64,000 nt of DNA from Pristionchus mayeri (taxonomy: Eukaryota > Nematoda > Chromadorea > Rhabditida > Neodiplogasteridae), in contig BTRK01000006.1 of the NCBI GenBank assembly GCA_036245805.1, forward strand, positions 52,197,257 to 52,261,256, written 5' to 3'. Positions 29,401 to 43,500 of the stretch are shown here, piece after piece; positions within the stretch are counted from its first letter, which is position 1, and each line of letters opens with the position of its first letter. The position numbers and the translations under genes are program-made. The notes under the pieces are model-generated. The model worked only from the letters and a program-made list of their open reading frames with translations. It was not told where the DNA came from and searched no databases.

Positions 29401-30282
29401 GAAGATCCGAAGATGTAATACCCGAAGACGCTATACCCGAACATGGAATACCCGAAAATGAATTACCCGAAGATGTAATACACGAAGATGAAATACCCGA
29501 AGATGAAATACCCGAAAATAAAATACCCGAAGATGTAATACACGAAGATGAAATACCCGAAGATGTAATACCCGAAGATGCTATACCCGAAGATGAAATA
29601 CCCGAAAATGAAATACCCGAAGATGAAATACCCGATTATGAAATACCCGAAGATGTAATACCCGATTATGAAATACCCGAAGATGTAATACCCGAAGATG
29701 TAATACCCGAAGACGCTATACCCGAAGATGTAATACCCGAAGATGAAATACCCGAAGATGTAATACCCGAAGACGCTATACCCGAAGATGAAATACCCGA
29801 AAATGAAATACCCGAAGATGAAATACCCGATTATGAAATACCCGAAGATGTAATACCCGATTATGAAATACCCGAAGATGTAATACCCGAAGATGTAATA
29901 CCCGAAGACGCTATACCCGAAGATGTAATACCCGAAGATGAAATACCCGATTATGAAATACCCGAAGATGCTATACCCGAAGATGAAATACCCGAAAATG
30001 AAATACCCGAAGATGAAATACCCGATTATGAAATACCCGAAGATGTAATACCCGAAGATGAAATACCCGATTATGAAATACCCGAAGATGTAATACCCGA
30101 TTATGAAATACCCGAAGATGTAATACCCGAAGATGTAATACCCGAAGACGCTATACCCGAAGATGAAATACCCGAAAATGAAATACCCGAAGATGAAATA
30201 CCCGATTATGAAATACCCGAAGATGTAATACCCGATTATGAAATACCCGAAGATGTAATACCCGAAGATGTAATACCCGAAG
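26357..30282. repeat. Tandem duplication G (3,826-bp period), copy 2
   Basis: Second copy of 22,531-26,456, head to tail with about 100 bp of overlap. It diverges at about 30,283 (GATGAA instead of GACGCT). Confidence 0.85.
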
Positions 30283-31196
30283 ATGAAATACCCGAAGATG
30301 TAATACCCGAAGATGAAATACCCGATTATGAAATACCCGAAGATGTAATACCCGATTATGAAATACCCGAAGATGTAATACCCGAAGACCCGAAGATCCG
30401 AAGATGTAATACCCGAATGAAATACCCGAAGATGTAATACCCGAAGACCCGAAGATCCGAAGATGTAATACCCGAAGATGCTATACCCGAAGATGTAATA
30501 CCCGAAGATGTAATACACGAAGATGCTATACCCGAAGATGTAATACCCGAAGATGAAATACCCGAAGATGTAATACCCGAAGATGAAATACCCGATTATG
30601 AAATATCCGAAGATGTAATACCCGATTATGAAATACCCGAGGATGTAATACCCGAAGACGATATACCCGAAGATCCGAAAATGTAATACCCGAAGATGCT
30701 ATACCCGAAGATGTAATACCCAAAGACGCAATACCCGAAGACGCTATACCCGAAGATGTAATACCCGAAGATGAAATACCCGAAGATGTAATACCCGAAG
30801 ATGAAATACCCGATTATGAAATACCCGAAGATGTAATACCCGAAGATGTAATACCCGAAGACGCTATACCCGAAGATGTAATACCCGAAGATGAAATACC
30901 CGAAGATGTAATACCCGAAGACGCTATACCCGAAGATGAAATACCCGAAAATGAAATACCCGAAGATGTAATACACGAAGATGAAATACCCGAAGATGTA
31001 ATACCCGAACATGGAATACCCGAAAACGCTATACCCGAGATGTAATACCCGAAGATGTAATACCCGAAGATGAAATACCCGATTCTGAAATACCCGAAGA
31101 TGAAATACCCGATTATGAAATACCCGAAGATGTAATACCCGAAGATGTAATACCCGAAGACGCTATACCCGAAGATGTAATACCCGAAGATGTAAT
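29362..31196. repeat. Tandem duplication H (4,125-bp period), copy 1
   Basis: About 1.83 kb matching 33,487-35,321 at offset 4,125, including junctions 29,404/33,529, the 90-bp cassette (30,381/34,506) and CCCGAGATG (31,033/35,159, one base off by hand reading). Junction 30,672 carries a private base change (GATCCGAAAATG) absent at 34,797. Confidence 0.8.
30381..30470. repeat. 90-bp cassette, copy 4
   Basis: Same structure, within duplication H copy 1. Confidence 0.82.
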
Positions 31197-33452
31197 ACCC
31201 GAAGATGTAATACCCGAAGACGCTATACCCGAAGATGTAATACCCGAAGATGAAATACCCGAAGATGTAATACCTGAAGACGCTATACCCGAAGATGAAA
31301 TACCCGAAAATGAAATACCCGAAGATGAAATACCCGATTATGAAATACCCGAAGATGTAATACCCGATTATGAAATACCCGAAGATGTAATACCCGAAGA
31401 TGAAATACCCGATTATGAAATACCCGAAGATGTAATACCCGATTATGAAATACCCGAAGATGTAATACCCGAAGATGTAATACCCGAAGACGCTATACCC
31501 GAAGATGTAATACCCGAAGACGCTATACCCGAAGATGAAATACCCGAAAATGAAATACCCGAAGATCAAATACCCGATTATGAAATACCCGAAGATGTAA
31601 TACCCGAAGATGTAATACCCGAAGATGAAATACCCGATTATGAAATACCCGAAGATGTAATACCCGAAGATGAAATACCCGATTATGAAATACCCGAAGA
31701 TGTAATACCCGATTATGAAATACCCGAAGATGTAATACCCGAAGATGAAATATCCGATTATGAAATACCCGAAGATGTAATACCCGAAGATGAAATACCC
31801 GATTATGAAATACCCGAAGATGTAATACCCGATTATGAAATACCCGAAGATGTAATACCCGAAGATGTAATACCCGAAGACGCTATACCCGAAGATGTAA
31901 TACCCGAAGACGCTATACCCGAAGATGAAATACCCGAAAATGAAATACCCGAAGATCAAATACCCGATTATGAAATACCCGAAGATGTAATACCCGATTA
32001 TGAAATACCCGAAGATGTAATACCTGAAGACGCTATACCCGAAGATGAAATACCCGAAAATGAAATACCCGAAGATGAAATACCCGATTATGAAATACCC
32101 GAAGATGTAATACCCGATTATGAAATACCCGATTATGAAATACCCGAAGATGTAATACCCGATTATGAAATACCCGAAGATGTAATACCCGAAGATGTAA
32201 TACCCGAAGACGCTATACCCGAAGATGTAATACCCGAAGACGCTATACCCGAAGATGAAATACCCGAAAATGAAATACCCGAAGATCAAATACCCGATTA
32301 TGAAATACCCGAAGATGTAATACCCGAGGATGTAATACCCGAAGATGAAATACCCGATTATGAAATACCCGAAGATGTAATACCCGAAGATGAAATACCC
32401 GATTATGAAATACCCGAAGATGTAATACCCGATTATGAAATACCCGAAGATGTAATACCCGAAGATGAAATATCCGATTATGAAATACCCGAAGATGTAA
32501 CACCCGAAGATGAAATACCCGATTATGAAATACCCGAAGATGTAATACCCGATTATGAAATACCCGAAGATGTAATACCCGAAGATGTAATACCCGAAGA
32601 CGCTATACCCGAAGATGTAATACCCGAAGACGCTATACCCGAAGATGAAATACCCGAAAATGAAATACCCGAAGATGAAATACCCGATTATGAAATACCC
32701 GAAGATGTAATACCCGATTATGAAATACCCGAAGATGTAATACCCGAAGATGTAATACCCGAAGATGAAATACCCGAAGATGAAATACCCGATTATGAAA
32801 TACCCGAAGATGTAATACCCGAAGATGAAATACCCGATTATGAAATACCCGAAGATGTAATACCCGAAGATGTAATACCCGAAGACGCTATACCCGAAGA
32901 TGAAATACCCGAAAATGAAATACCCGAAGATGAAATACCCGATTATGAAATACCGGAAGATGTAATACCCGATTATGAAATACCCGAAGATGTAATACCC
33001 GAAGATGTAATACCCGAAGATGAAATACCCGAAGATGTAATACCCGAAGATGAAATACCCGATTATGAAATACCCGAAGATGTAATACCCGATTATGAAA
33101 TACCCGAAGATGTAATACCCGAAGACGCTATACCCGAAGATGAAATACCCGAAAATGAAATACCCGAAGATCAAATACCCGATTATGAAATACCCGAAGA
33201 TGTAATACCCGATTATGAAATACCCGAAGATGTAATACCCGAAGATGTAATACCCGAAGACGCTATACCCGAAGATGTAATACCCGAAGATGAAATACCC
33301 GAAGATGTAATACCCGAAGACGCTATACCCGAAGATGAAATACCCGAAAATGAAATACCCGAAGATGTAATACACGAAGATGAAATACCCGAAGATGTAA
33401 TACCCGAAGATGAAATAGCCGAAGATGTAATACACGAAGATGAAATACCCGA
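31194..33452. repeat. Duplication G, partial third copy
   Basis: It matches 27,114-29,372 at offset 4,080 (and the first copy at 7,906). At least one clear base difference is seen: CGAAGATGAA near 31,620 where copies 1 and 2 read CGATGATGAA. The rare CCTGAA, GTAACACCC and CCGGAA units are shared. Confidence 0.82.
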
Positions 33453-33486
33453 AGATGTAATACCCGAAGATGCTATACCCGAAGAT

Positions 33487-35321
33487 GAAATACCCGAGGA
33501 TGTAATACCCGAAGACGATATACCCGAAGATCCGAAGATGTAATACCCGAAGACGCTATACCCGAACATGGAATACCCGAAAATGAATTACCCGAAGATG
33601 TAATACACGAAGATGAAATACCCGAAGATGAAATACCCGAAAATAAAATACCCGAAGATGTAATACACGAAGATGAAATACCCGAAGATGTAATACCCGA
33701 AGATGCTATACCCGAAGATGAAATACCCGAAAATGAAATACCCGAAGATGAAATACCCGATTATGAAATACCCGAAGATGTAATACCCGATTATGAAATA
33801 CCCGAAGATGTAATACCCGAAGATGTAATACCCGAAGACGCTATACCCGAAGATGTAATACCCGAAGATGAAATACCCGAAGATGTAATACCCGAAGACG
33901 CTATACCCGAAGATGAAATACCCGAAAATGAAATACCCGAAGATGAAATACCCGATTATGAAATACCCGAAGATGTAATACCCGATTATGAAATACCCGA
34001 AGATGTAATACCCGAAGATGTAATACCCGAAGACGCTATACCCGAAGATGTAATACCCGAAGATGAAATACCCGATTATGAAATACCCGAAGATGCTATA
34101 CCCGAAGATGAAATACCCGAAAATGAAATACCCGAAGATGAAATACCCGATTATGAAATACCCGAAGATGTAATACCCGAAGATGAAATACCCGATTATG
34201 AAATACCCGAAGATGTAATACCCGATTATGAAATACCCGAAGATGTAATACCCGAAGATGTAATACCCGAAGACGCTATACCCGAAGATGAAATACCCGA
34301 AAATGAAATACCCGAAGATGAAATACCCGATTATGAAATACCCGAAGATGTAATACCCGATTATGAAATACCCGAAGATGTAATACCCGAAGATGTAATA
34401 CCCGAAGATGAAATACCCGAAGATGTAATACCCGAAGATGAAATACCCGATTATGAAATACCCGAAGATGTAATACCCGATTATGAAATACCCGAAGATG
34501 TAATACCCGAAGACCCGAAGATCCGAAGATGTAATACCCGAATGAAATACCCGAAGATGTAATACCCGAAGACCCGAAGATCCGAAGATGTAATACCCGA
34601 AGATGCTATACCCGAAGATGTAATACCCGAAGATGTAATACACGAAGATGCTATACCCGAAGATGTAATACCCGAAGATGAAATACCCGAAGATGTAATA
34701 CCCGAAGATGAAATACCCGATTATGAAATATCCGAAGATGTAATACCCGATTATGAAATACCCGAGGATGTAATACCCGAAGACGATATACCCGAAGATC
34801 CGAAGATGTAATACCCGAAGATGCTATACCCGAAGATGTAATACCCAAAGACGCAATACCCGAAGACGCTATACCCGAAGATGTAATACCCGAAGATGAA
34901 ATACCCGAAGATGTAATACCCGAAGATGAAATACCCGATTATGAAATACCCGAAGATGTAATACCCGAAGATGTAATACCCGAAGACGCTATACCCGAAG
35001 ATGTAATACCCGAAGATGAAATACCCGAAGATGTAATACCCGAAGACGCTATACCCGAAGATGAAATACCCGAAAATGAAATACCCGAAGATGTAATACA
35101 CGAAGATGAAATACCCGAAGATGTAATACCCGAACATGGAATACCCGAAAACGCTATACCCGAGATGTAATACCCGAAGATGTAATACCCGAAGATGAAA
35201 TACCCGATTCTGAAATACCCGAAGATGAAATACCCGATTATGAAATACCCGAAGATGTAATACCCGAAGATGTAATACCCGAAGACGCTATACCCGAAGA
35301 TGTAATACCCGAAGATGAAAT
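33487..35321. repeat. Tandem duplication H (4,125-bp period), copy 2
   Basis: Second copy of 29,362-31,196. It diverges at about 35,322, where a GAA unit replaces a GTA unit. Confidence 0.8.
34506..34595. repeat. 90-bp cassette, copy 5
   Basis: Same structure, within duplication H copy 2, 4,125 bp after copy 4. Confidence 0.82.
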
Positions 35322-36117
35322 ACCCGAAGATGTAATACCCGAAGACGCTATACCCGAAGATGAAATACCCGAAAATGAAATACCCGAAGATGTAATACAC
35401 GAAGATGAAATACCCGAAGATGTAATACCCGAAGATGAAATACCCGAAGATGTAATACCCGAAGACGCTATACCCGAAGATGAAATACCCGAAAATGAAA
35501 TACCCGAAGATGTAATACCCGAAGATGCAATACCCGAAGATGAAATACCCGAAGATGTAATACCCGAAGATGCAATACCCGAAGATGAAATACCCGAAGA
35601 TGAAATACCCGAAGATGTAATACCCGAAGATGAAATACCCGATTATGAAATACCCGAAGATGTAATACCCGAAGATGAAATACCCGATTATGAAATACCC
35701 GAAGATGTAGTACCCGATTATGAAATACCCGAAGATGTAATACCCGAAGATGTAATACCCGAAGACGCTATACCCGAAGATGTAATACCCGAAGACGCTA
35801 TACCCGAAGATGAAATACCCGAAAATGAAATACCCGAAGATCAAATACCCGATTATGAAATACCCGAAGATGTAATACCCGATTATGAAATACCCGAAGA
35901 TGTAATACCCGAAGATGTAATACCCGAAGACGCTATACCCGAAGATGTAATACCCGAAGATGAAATACCCGAAGATGTAATACCCGAAGACGCTATACCC
36001 GAAGATGAAATACCCGAAAATGAAATACCCGAAGATGTAATACACGAAGATGAAATACCCGAAGATGTAATACCCGAAGATGAAATACCCGAAGATGTAA
36101 TACCCGAAGACGCTATA

Positions 36118-38863
36118 CCCGAAGATGAAATACCCGAAAATGAAATACCCGAAGATGTAATACACGAAGATGAAATACCCGAAGATGTAATACCCGAAGA
36201 TGAAATACCCGAAGATGTAATACCCGAAGACGCTATACCCGAAGATGAAATACCCGAAAATGAAATACCCGAAGATGTAATACCCGAAGATGCAATACCC
36301 GAAGATGAAATACCCGAAGATGTAATACCCGAAGATGCAATACCCGAAGATGAAATACCCGAAGATGAAATACCCGAAGATGTAATACCCGAAGATGAAA
36401 TACCCGATTATGAAATACCCGAAGATGTAATACCCGAAGATGAAATACCCGATTATGAAATACCCGAAGATGTAATACCTGATTATGAAATACCCGAAGA
36501 TGTAATACCCGAAGATGTAATACCCGAAGACGCTATACCCGAAGATGTAATACCCGAAGATGTAATACCCGAAGACGCTATACCCGAAGATGAAATACCC
36601 GAAAATGAAATACCCGAAGATCAAATACCCGATTATGAAATACCCGAAGATGTAATACCCGATTATGAAATACCCGAAGATGTAATACCCGAAGATGTAA
36701 TACCCGAAGACGCTATACCCGAAGATGTAATACCCGAAGATGAAATACCCGAAGATGTAATACCCGAAGACGCTATACCCGAAGATGAAATACCCGAAAA
36801 TGAAATACCCGAAGATGTAATACACGAAGATGAAATACCCGAAGATGTAATACCCGAAGATGAAATAGCCGAAGATGTAATACACGAAGATGAAATACCC
36901 GAGGATGTAATACCCGAAGACGATATACCCGAAGATCCGAAGATGTAATACCCGAAGACGCTATACCCGAACATGGAATACCCGAAAATGAATTACCCGA
37001 AGATGTAATACACGAAGATGAAATACCCGAAGATGAAATACCCGAAAATAAAATACCCGAAGATGTAATACACGAAGATGAAATACCCGAAGATGTAATA
37101 CCCGAAGATGCTATACCCGAAGATGAAATACCCGAAAATGAAATACCCGAAGATGAAATACCCGATTATGAAATACCCGAAGATGTAATACCCGATTATG
37201 AAATACCCGAAGATGTAATACCCGAAGATGTAATACCCGAAGACGCTATACCCGAAGATGTAATACCCGAAGATGAAATACCCGATTATGAAATACCCGA
37301 AGATGCTATACCCGAAGATGAAATACCCGAAAATGAAATACCCGAAGATGAAATACCCGAAGATGTAATACCCGAAGACGCTATACCCGAAGATGAAATA
37401 CCCGAAAATGAAATACCCGAAGATGTAATACCCGAAGATGCAATACCCGAAGATGAAATACCCGAAGATGTAATACCCGAAGATGCAATACCCGAAGATG
37501 AAATACCCGAAGATGAAATACCCGAAGATGTAATACCCGAAGATGAAATACCCGATTATGAAATACCCGAAGATGTAATACCCGAAGATGAAATACCCGA
37601 TTATGAAATACCCGAAGATGTAATACCCGATTATGAAATACCCGAAGATGTAATACCCGAAGATGTAATACCCGAAGACGCTATACCCGAAGATGTAATA
37701 CCCGAAGATGTAATACCCGAAGACGCTATACCCGAAGATGAAATACCCGAAAATGAAATACCCGAAGATCAAATACCCGATTATGAAATACCCGAAGATG
37801 TAATACCCGATTATGAAATACCCGAAGATGTAATACCCGAAGACGCTATACCCGAAGATGAAATACCCGAAAATGAAATACCCGAAGATGTAATACACGA
37901 AGATGAAATACCCGAAGATGTAATACCCGAAGATGAAATACCCGAAGATGTAATACCCGAAGACGCTATACCCGAAGATGAAATACCCGAAAATGAAATA
38001 CCCGAAGATGTAATACCCGAAGATGCAATACCCGAAGATGAAATACCCGAAGATGTAATACCCGAAGATGCAATACCCGAAGATGTAATACCCGAAGATG
38101 CAATACCCGAAGATGAAATACCCGAAGATGAAATACCCGAAGATGTAATACCCGAAGATGAAATACCCGATTATGAAATACCCGAAGATGTAATACCCGA
38201 AGATGAAATACCCGATTATGAAATACCCGAAGATGTAATACCCGATTATGAAATACCCGAAGATGTAATACCCGAAGATGTAATACCCGAAGACGCTATA
38301 CCCGAAGATGTAATACCCGAAGACGCTATACCCGAAGATGAAATACCCGAAAATGCAATACCCGAAGATGAAATACCCGAAGATGTAATACCCGAAGATG
38401 CAATACCCGAAGATGAAATACCCGAAGATGAAATACCCGAAGATGTAATACCCGAAGATGAAATACCCGATTATGAAATACCCGAAGATGTAATACCCGA
38501 AGATGAAATACCCGATTATGAAATACCCGAAGATGTAATACCCGATTATGAAATACCCGAAGATGTAATACCCGAAGATGTAATACCCGAAGACGCTATA
38601 CCCGAAGATGTAATACCCGAAGATGTAATACCCGAAGACGCTATACCCGAAGATGAAATACCCGAAAATGAAATACCCGAAGATCAAATACCCGATTATG
38701 AAATACCCGAAGATGTAATACCCGATTATGAAATACCCGAAGATGTAATACCCGAAGACGCTATACCCGAAGATGAAATACCCGAAAATGAAATACCCGA
38801 AGATGTAATACACGAAGATCAAATACCCGAAGATGTAATACCCGAAGATGAAATACCCGAAGA
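36118..38863. repeat. Long-range duplication J, copy 1
   Basis: About 2.75 kb matching 55,194-57,939 at offset 19,076. It includes junction 36,934/56,010, the CCTGATTATG unit (36,477/55,553) and ATACACGAAGATCAA (38,811/57,887). Confidence 0.8.
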
Positions 38864-40585
38864 TGTAATACCCGAAGACGCTATACCCGAAGATGAAATA
38901 CCCGAAAATGAAATACCCGAAGATGTAATACCCGAAGATGCAATACCCGAAGATGAAATACCCGAAGATGTAATACCCGAAGATGCAATACCCGAAGATG
39001 TAATACCCGAAGATGCAATACCCGAAGATGAAATACCCGAAGATGAAATACCCGAAGATGTAATACCCGAAGATGAAATACCCGATTATGAAATACCCGA
39101 AGATGTAATACCCGAAGATGAAATACCCGATTATGAAATACCCGAAGATGTAATACCCGATTATGAAATACCCGAAGATGTAATACCCGAAGATGTAATA
39201 CCCGAAGACGCTATACCCGAAGATGTAATACCCGAAGACGCTATACCCGAAGATGAAATACCCGAAAATGAAATACCCGAAGATCAAATACCCGATTATG
39301 AAATACCCGAAGATGTAATACCCGATTATGAAATACCCGAAGATGTAATACCCGAAGATGTAATACCCGAAGACGCTATACCCGAAGATGAAATACCCGA
39401 AGATGAAATACCCGAAGATGTAATACCCGAAGATGAAATACCCGATTATGAAATACCCGAAGATGTAATACCCGAAGATGAAATACCCGATTATGAAATA
39501 CCCGAAGATGTAATACCCGATTATGAAATACCCGAAGATGTAATACCCGAAGATGTAATACCCGAAGACGCTATACCCGAAGATGTAATACCCGAAGACG
39601 CTATACCCGAAGATGAAATACCCGAAAATGAAATACCCGAAGATCAAATACCCGATTATGAAATACCCGAAGATGTAATACCCGATTATGAAATACCCGA
39701 AGATGTAATACCCGAAGATGTAATACCCGAAGACGCTATACCCGAAGATGTAATACCCGAAGATGAAATACCCGAAGATGTAATACCCGAAGACGCTATA
39801 CCCGAAGATGAAATACCCGAAAATGAAATACCCGAAGATGTAATACACGAAGATGAAATACCCGAAGATGTAATACCCGAAGATGAAATACCCGAAGATG
39901 TAATACCCGAAGACGCTATACCCGAAGATGAAATACCCGAAAATGAAATACCCGAAGATGTAATACACGAAGATGAAATACCCGAAGATGTAATACCCGA
40001 AGATGAAATACCCGAAGATGTAATACCCGAAGACGCTATACCCGAAGATGAAATACCCGAAAATGAAATACCCGAAGATGTAATACCCGAAGATGCAATA
40101 CCCGAAGATGAAATACCCGAAGATGTAATACCCGAAGATGCAATACCCGAAGATGAAATACCCGAAGATGAAATACCCGAAGATGTAATACCCGAAGATG
40201 AAATACCCGATTATGAAATACCCGAAGATGTAATACCCGAAGATGAAATACCCGATTATGAAATACCCGAAGATGTAATACCCGAAGATGAAATACCCGA
40301 TTATGAAATACCCGAAGATGTAATACCCGAAGACGCTATACCCGAAGATGTAATACCCGAAGATGTAATACCCGAAGACGCTATACCCGAAGATGAAATA
40401 CCCGAAAATGAAATACCCGAAGATCAAATACCCGATTATGAAATACCCGAAGATGTAATACCCGATTATGAAATACCCGAAGGTGTAATACCCGAAGATG
40501 TAATACCCGAAGACGCTATACCCGAAGATGTAATACCCGAAGATGAAATACCCGAAGATGTAATACCCGAAGACGCTATACCCGA
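38736..40585. repeat. Tandem duplication I (1,995-bp period), copy 1
   Basis: It matches 40,731-42,580 at offset 1,995 (133 units). Shared rare markers are ATACACGAAGATCAA (38,811/40,806) and the CGAAGGTGTA unit (about 40,480/42,475). No difference was noticed. About 145 bp separates the two aligned copies, and it includes a further CGAAGGTG unit near 40,720. Confidence 0.8.
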
Positions 40586-40730
40586 AGATGTAATACCCGA
40601 AGATGTAATACCCGAAGACGCTATACCCGAAGATGAAATACCCGAAAATGAAATACCCGAAGATCAAATACCCGATTATGAAATACCCGAAGATGTAATA
40701 CCCGATTATGAAATACCCGAAGGTGTAATA

Positions 40731-42580
40731 CCCGAAGATGTAATACCCGAAGACGCTATACCCGAAGATGAAATACCCGAAAATGAAATACCCGAAGATG
40801 TAATACACGAAGATCAAATACCCGAAGATGTAATACCCGAAGATGAAATACCCGAAGATGTAATACCCGAAGACGCTATACCCGAAGATGAAATACCCGA
40901 AAATGAAATACCCGAAGATGTAATACCCGAAGATGCAATACCCGAAGATGAAATACCCGAAGATGTAATACCCGAAGATGCAATACCCGAAGATGTAATA
41001 CCCGAAGATGCAATACCCGAAGATGAAATACCCGAAGATGAAATACCCGAAGATGTAATACCCGAAGATGAAATACCCGATTATGAAATACCCGAAGATG
41101 TAATACCCGAAGATGAAATACCCGATTATGAAATACCCGAAGATGTAATACCCGATTATGAAATACCCGAAGATGTAATACCCGAAGATGTAATACCCGA
41201 AGACGCTATACCCGAAGATGTAATACCCGAAGACGCTATACCCGAAGATGAAATACCCGAAAATGAAATACCCGAAGATCAAATACCCGATTATGAAATA
41301 CCCGAAGATGTAATACCCGATTATGAAATACCCGAAGATGTAATACCCGAAGATGTAATACCCGAAGACGCTATACCCGAAGATGAAATACCCGAAGATG
41401 AAATACCCGAAGATGTAATACCCGAAGATGAAATACCCGATTATGAAATACCCGAAGATGTAATACCCGAAGATGAAATACCCGATTATGAAATACCCGA
41501 AGATGTAATACCCGATTATGAAATACCCGAAGATGTAATACCCGAAGATGTAATACCCGAAGACGCTATACCCGAAGATGTAATACCCGAAGACGCTATA
41601 CCCGAAGATGAAATACCCGAAAATGAAATACCCGAAGATCAAATACCCGATTATGAAATACCCGAAGATGTAATACCCGATTATGAAATACCCGAAGATG
41701 TAATACCCGAAGATGTAATACCCGAAGACGCTATACCCGAAGATGTAATACCCGAAGATGAAATACCCGAAGATGTAATACCCGAAGACGCTATACCCGA
41801 AGATGAAATACCCGAAAATGAAATACCCGAAGATGTAATACACGAAGATGAAATACCCGAAGATGTAATACCCGAAGATGAAATACCCGAAGATGTAATA
41901 CCCGAAGACGCTATACCCGAAGATGAAATACCCGAAAATGAAATACCCGAAGATGTAATACACGAAGATGAAATACCCGAAGATGTAATACCCGAAGATG
42001 AAATACCCGAAGATGTAATACCCGAAGACGCTATACCCGAAGATGAAATACCCGAAAATGAAATACCCGAAGATGTAATACCCGAAGATGCAATACCCGA
42101 AGATGAAATACCCGAAGATGTAATACCCGAAGATGCAATACCCGAAGATGAAATACCCGAAGATGAAATACCCGAAGATGTAATACCCGAAGATGAAATA
42201 CCCGATTATGAAATACCCGAAGATGTAATACCCGAAGATGAAATACCCGATTATGAAATACCCGAAGATGTAATACCCGAAGATGAAATACCCGATTATG
42301 AAATACCCGAAGATGTAATACCCGAAGACGCTATACCCGAAGATGTAATACCCGAAGATGTAATACCCGAAGACGCTATACCCGAAGATGAAATACCCGA
42401 AAATGAAATACCCGAAGATCAAATACCCGATTATGAAATACCCGAAGATGTAATACCCGATTATGAAATACCCGAAGGTGTAATACCCGAAGATGTAATA
42501 CCCGAAGACGCTATACCCGAAGATGTAATACCCGAAGATGAAATACCCGAAGATGTAATACCCGAAGACGCTATACCCGA
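40731..42580. repeat. Tandem duplication I (1,995-bp period), copy 2
   Basis: Second copy of 38,736-40,585. Only its right end (41,897 onward) is retained in the distant copy at 58.7 kb. Confidence 0.8.
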
Positions 42581-42790
42581 AGATGAAATACCCGAAAATG
42601 AAATACCCGAAGATGTAATACACGAAGATGAAATACCCGAAGATGTAATACCCGAAGATGAAATAGCCGAAGATGTAATACACGAAGATGAAATACCCGA
42701 GGATGTAATACCCGAAGACGATATACCCGAAGATCCGAAGATGTAATACCCGAAGACGCTATACCCGAACATGGAATACCCGAAAATGAA

Positions 42791-43500
42791 TTACCCGAAG
42801 ATGAAATACCCGAAGATGTAATACCCGAAGATGTAATACCCGAAGACGCTATACCCGAAGATGTAATACCCTAAGATGAAATACCCGAAGATGAAATACC
42901 CGAAGATGAAATACCCGAAGATGCAATACCCGAAGATGCAATACCCGAAGAGGTAATACCCGAAGATGTAATACCCGAAGACGAAATACCCGAAGATGCA
43001 ATACCCGAAGATGCAATACCCGAAGATGAAATACCCGAAGATGTAATACCCGAAGACGCTATACCCGAAGACGAAATACCCGAAGATGTAATACCCGAAG
43101 ATGTAATACCCGAAGATGTAATACCCGAAGACGCTATACCCGAAGACGAAATACCCGAAGATGTAATACCCGAAGATATAATACCCGAAGACGCTATACC
43201 CGAAGATGTAATACCCTAAGATGAAATACCCGAAGATGTAATACCCGAAGACGCTATACCCGAAGACGAAATACCCGAAGATGTAATACCCGAAGATGTA
43301 ATACCCGAAGACGCTATACCCGAAGATGTAATACCCTAAGATGAAATACCCGAAGATGAAACACCCGAAGATGAAATACCCGAAGATGCATTACCCGAAG
43401 ATGCAATACCCGAAGATGAAATACCCGAAGATGAAATACCCGAAGATGTAATACCCGAAGATGCAATACCCGAAGATGTAATACCGGAAGATGTATTACC
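42791..43500. repeat. Array domain 4a: CCCTAA / GACGAA-rich units
   Basis: This is the first block in which ATACCCTAAGATGAA units (42,867; 43,212; 43,332) are embedded among GACGAA, ACACCC, TTACCC and GAAGAGGTA variants. GATTAT units are absent. It switches to GATTAT-type sequence just after the CCGGAA unit near 43,484. The same block recurs at 59,556-60,270, offset 16,766 bp. Confidence 0.75.

Larger units (their letters stand above)
21617..36939. repeat. 8-bp insertion units, group 4
   Basis: GATCCG starts at 21,617; 23,020; 25,578; 26,846; 29,404; 30,395; 30,454; 30,672; 33,529; 34,520; 34,579; 34,797; 36,934. Most lie in one landmark: a GAGGAT unit, GACGATATA, the junction, a GACGCT unit, an EHG unit, then ATGAATTAC. 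30,395, 30,454, 34,520 and 34,579 are double insertions in 90-bp cassettes. 30,672 has a base change just after it. Confidence 0.9.
36939..42746 (+). other. Longest stop-free forward pentapeptide block (no ATG), probably not a gene
   Basis: Between the junctions at 36,934 and 42,732 the + strand stays in one frame for 1,935 codons and then a TAA (42,744-42,746). It reads Ile-Pro-Glu-Asp-Val/Glu/Ala with Asp-Tyr-Glu, Glu-Asn-Glu and Glu-Asp-Gln variants, a very acidic composition if translated. I see no in-frame ATG, no upstream unique sequence for a start or splice site and no domain. The block ends in the stereotyped Glu-Asp-Pro-Lys-Met-stop created by the 8-bp insertion. The minus strand is equally open over 36,993-42,683, as expected from periodicity alone. 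It could be an exon of a giant repeat protein only if splicing avoids the junctions, which I doubt. Confidence 0.2.
14561..42790. repeat. Array domain 3: GATTAT-rich units
   Basis: ATACCCGATTATGAA units become a major component here and usually alternate with GTA-ending units. The ATACCCGAAGATCAA unit recurs, typically one unit before a GATTAT unit, and ATACCCGAAAATGAA typically follows a GACGCT-GAA pair. The domain contains the 990, 1,995, 2,954, 3,826 and 4,125-bp scale duplications listed separately. The longest phase-perfect run, 36,939 to 42,743, has no junction unit. No gene or unique sequence is seen. Confidence 0.8.

Noticed and set aside
36993..42683. Minus-strand open frame of 1,896 codons (Gly-Tyr-Phe/Tyr-Ile-Phe repeats) and many similar ones in other frames
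   Set aside because: The unit has no stop in any minus frame, so long open frames arise automatically. Many begin only at TTG or GTG, frames switch at each junction among GYxIF, SSGIx and HLRVx, and no domain, signal or unique sequence supports a protein.
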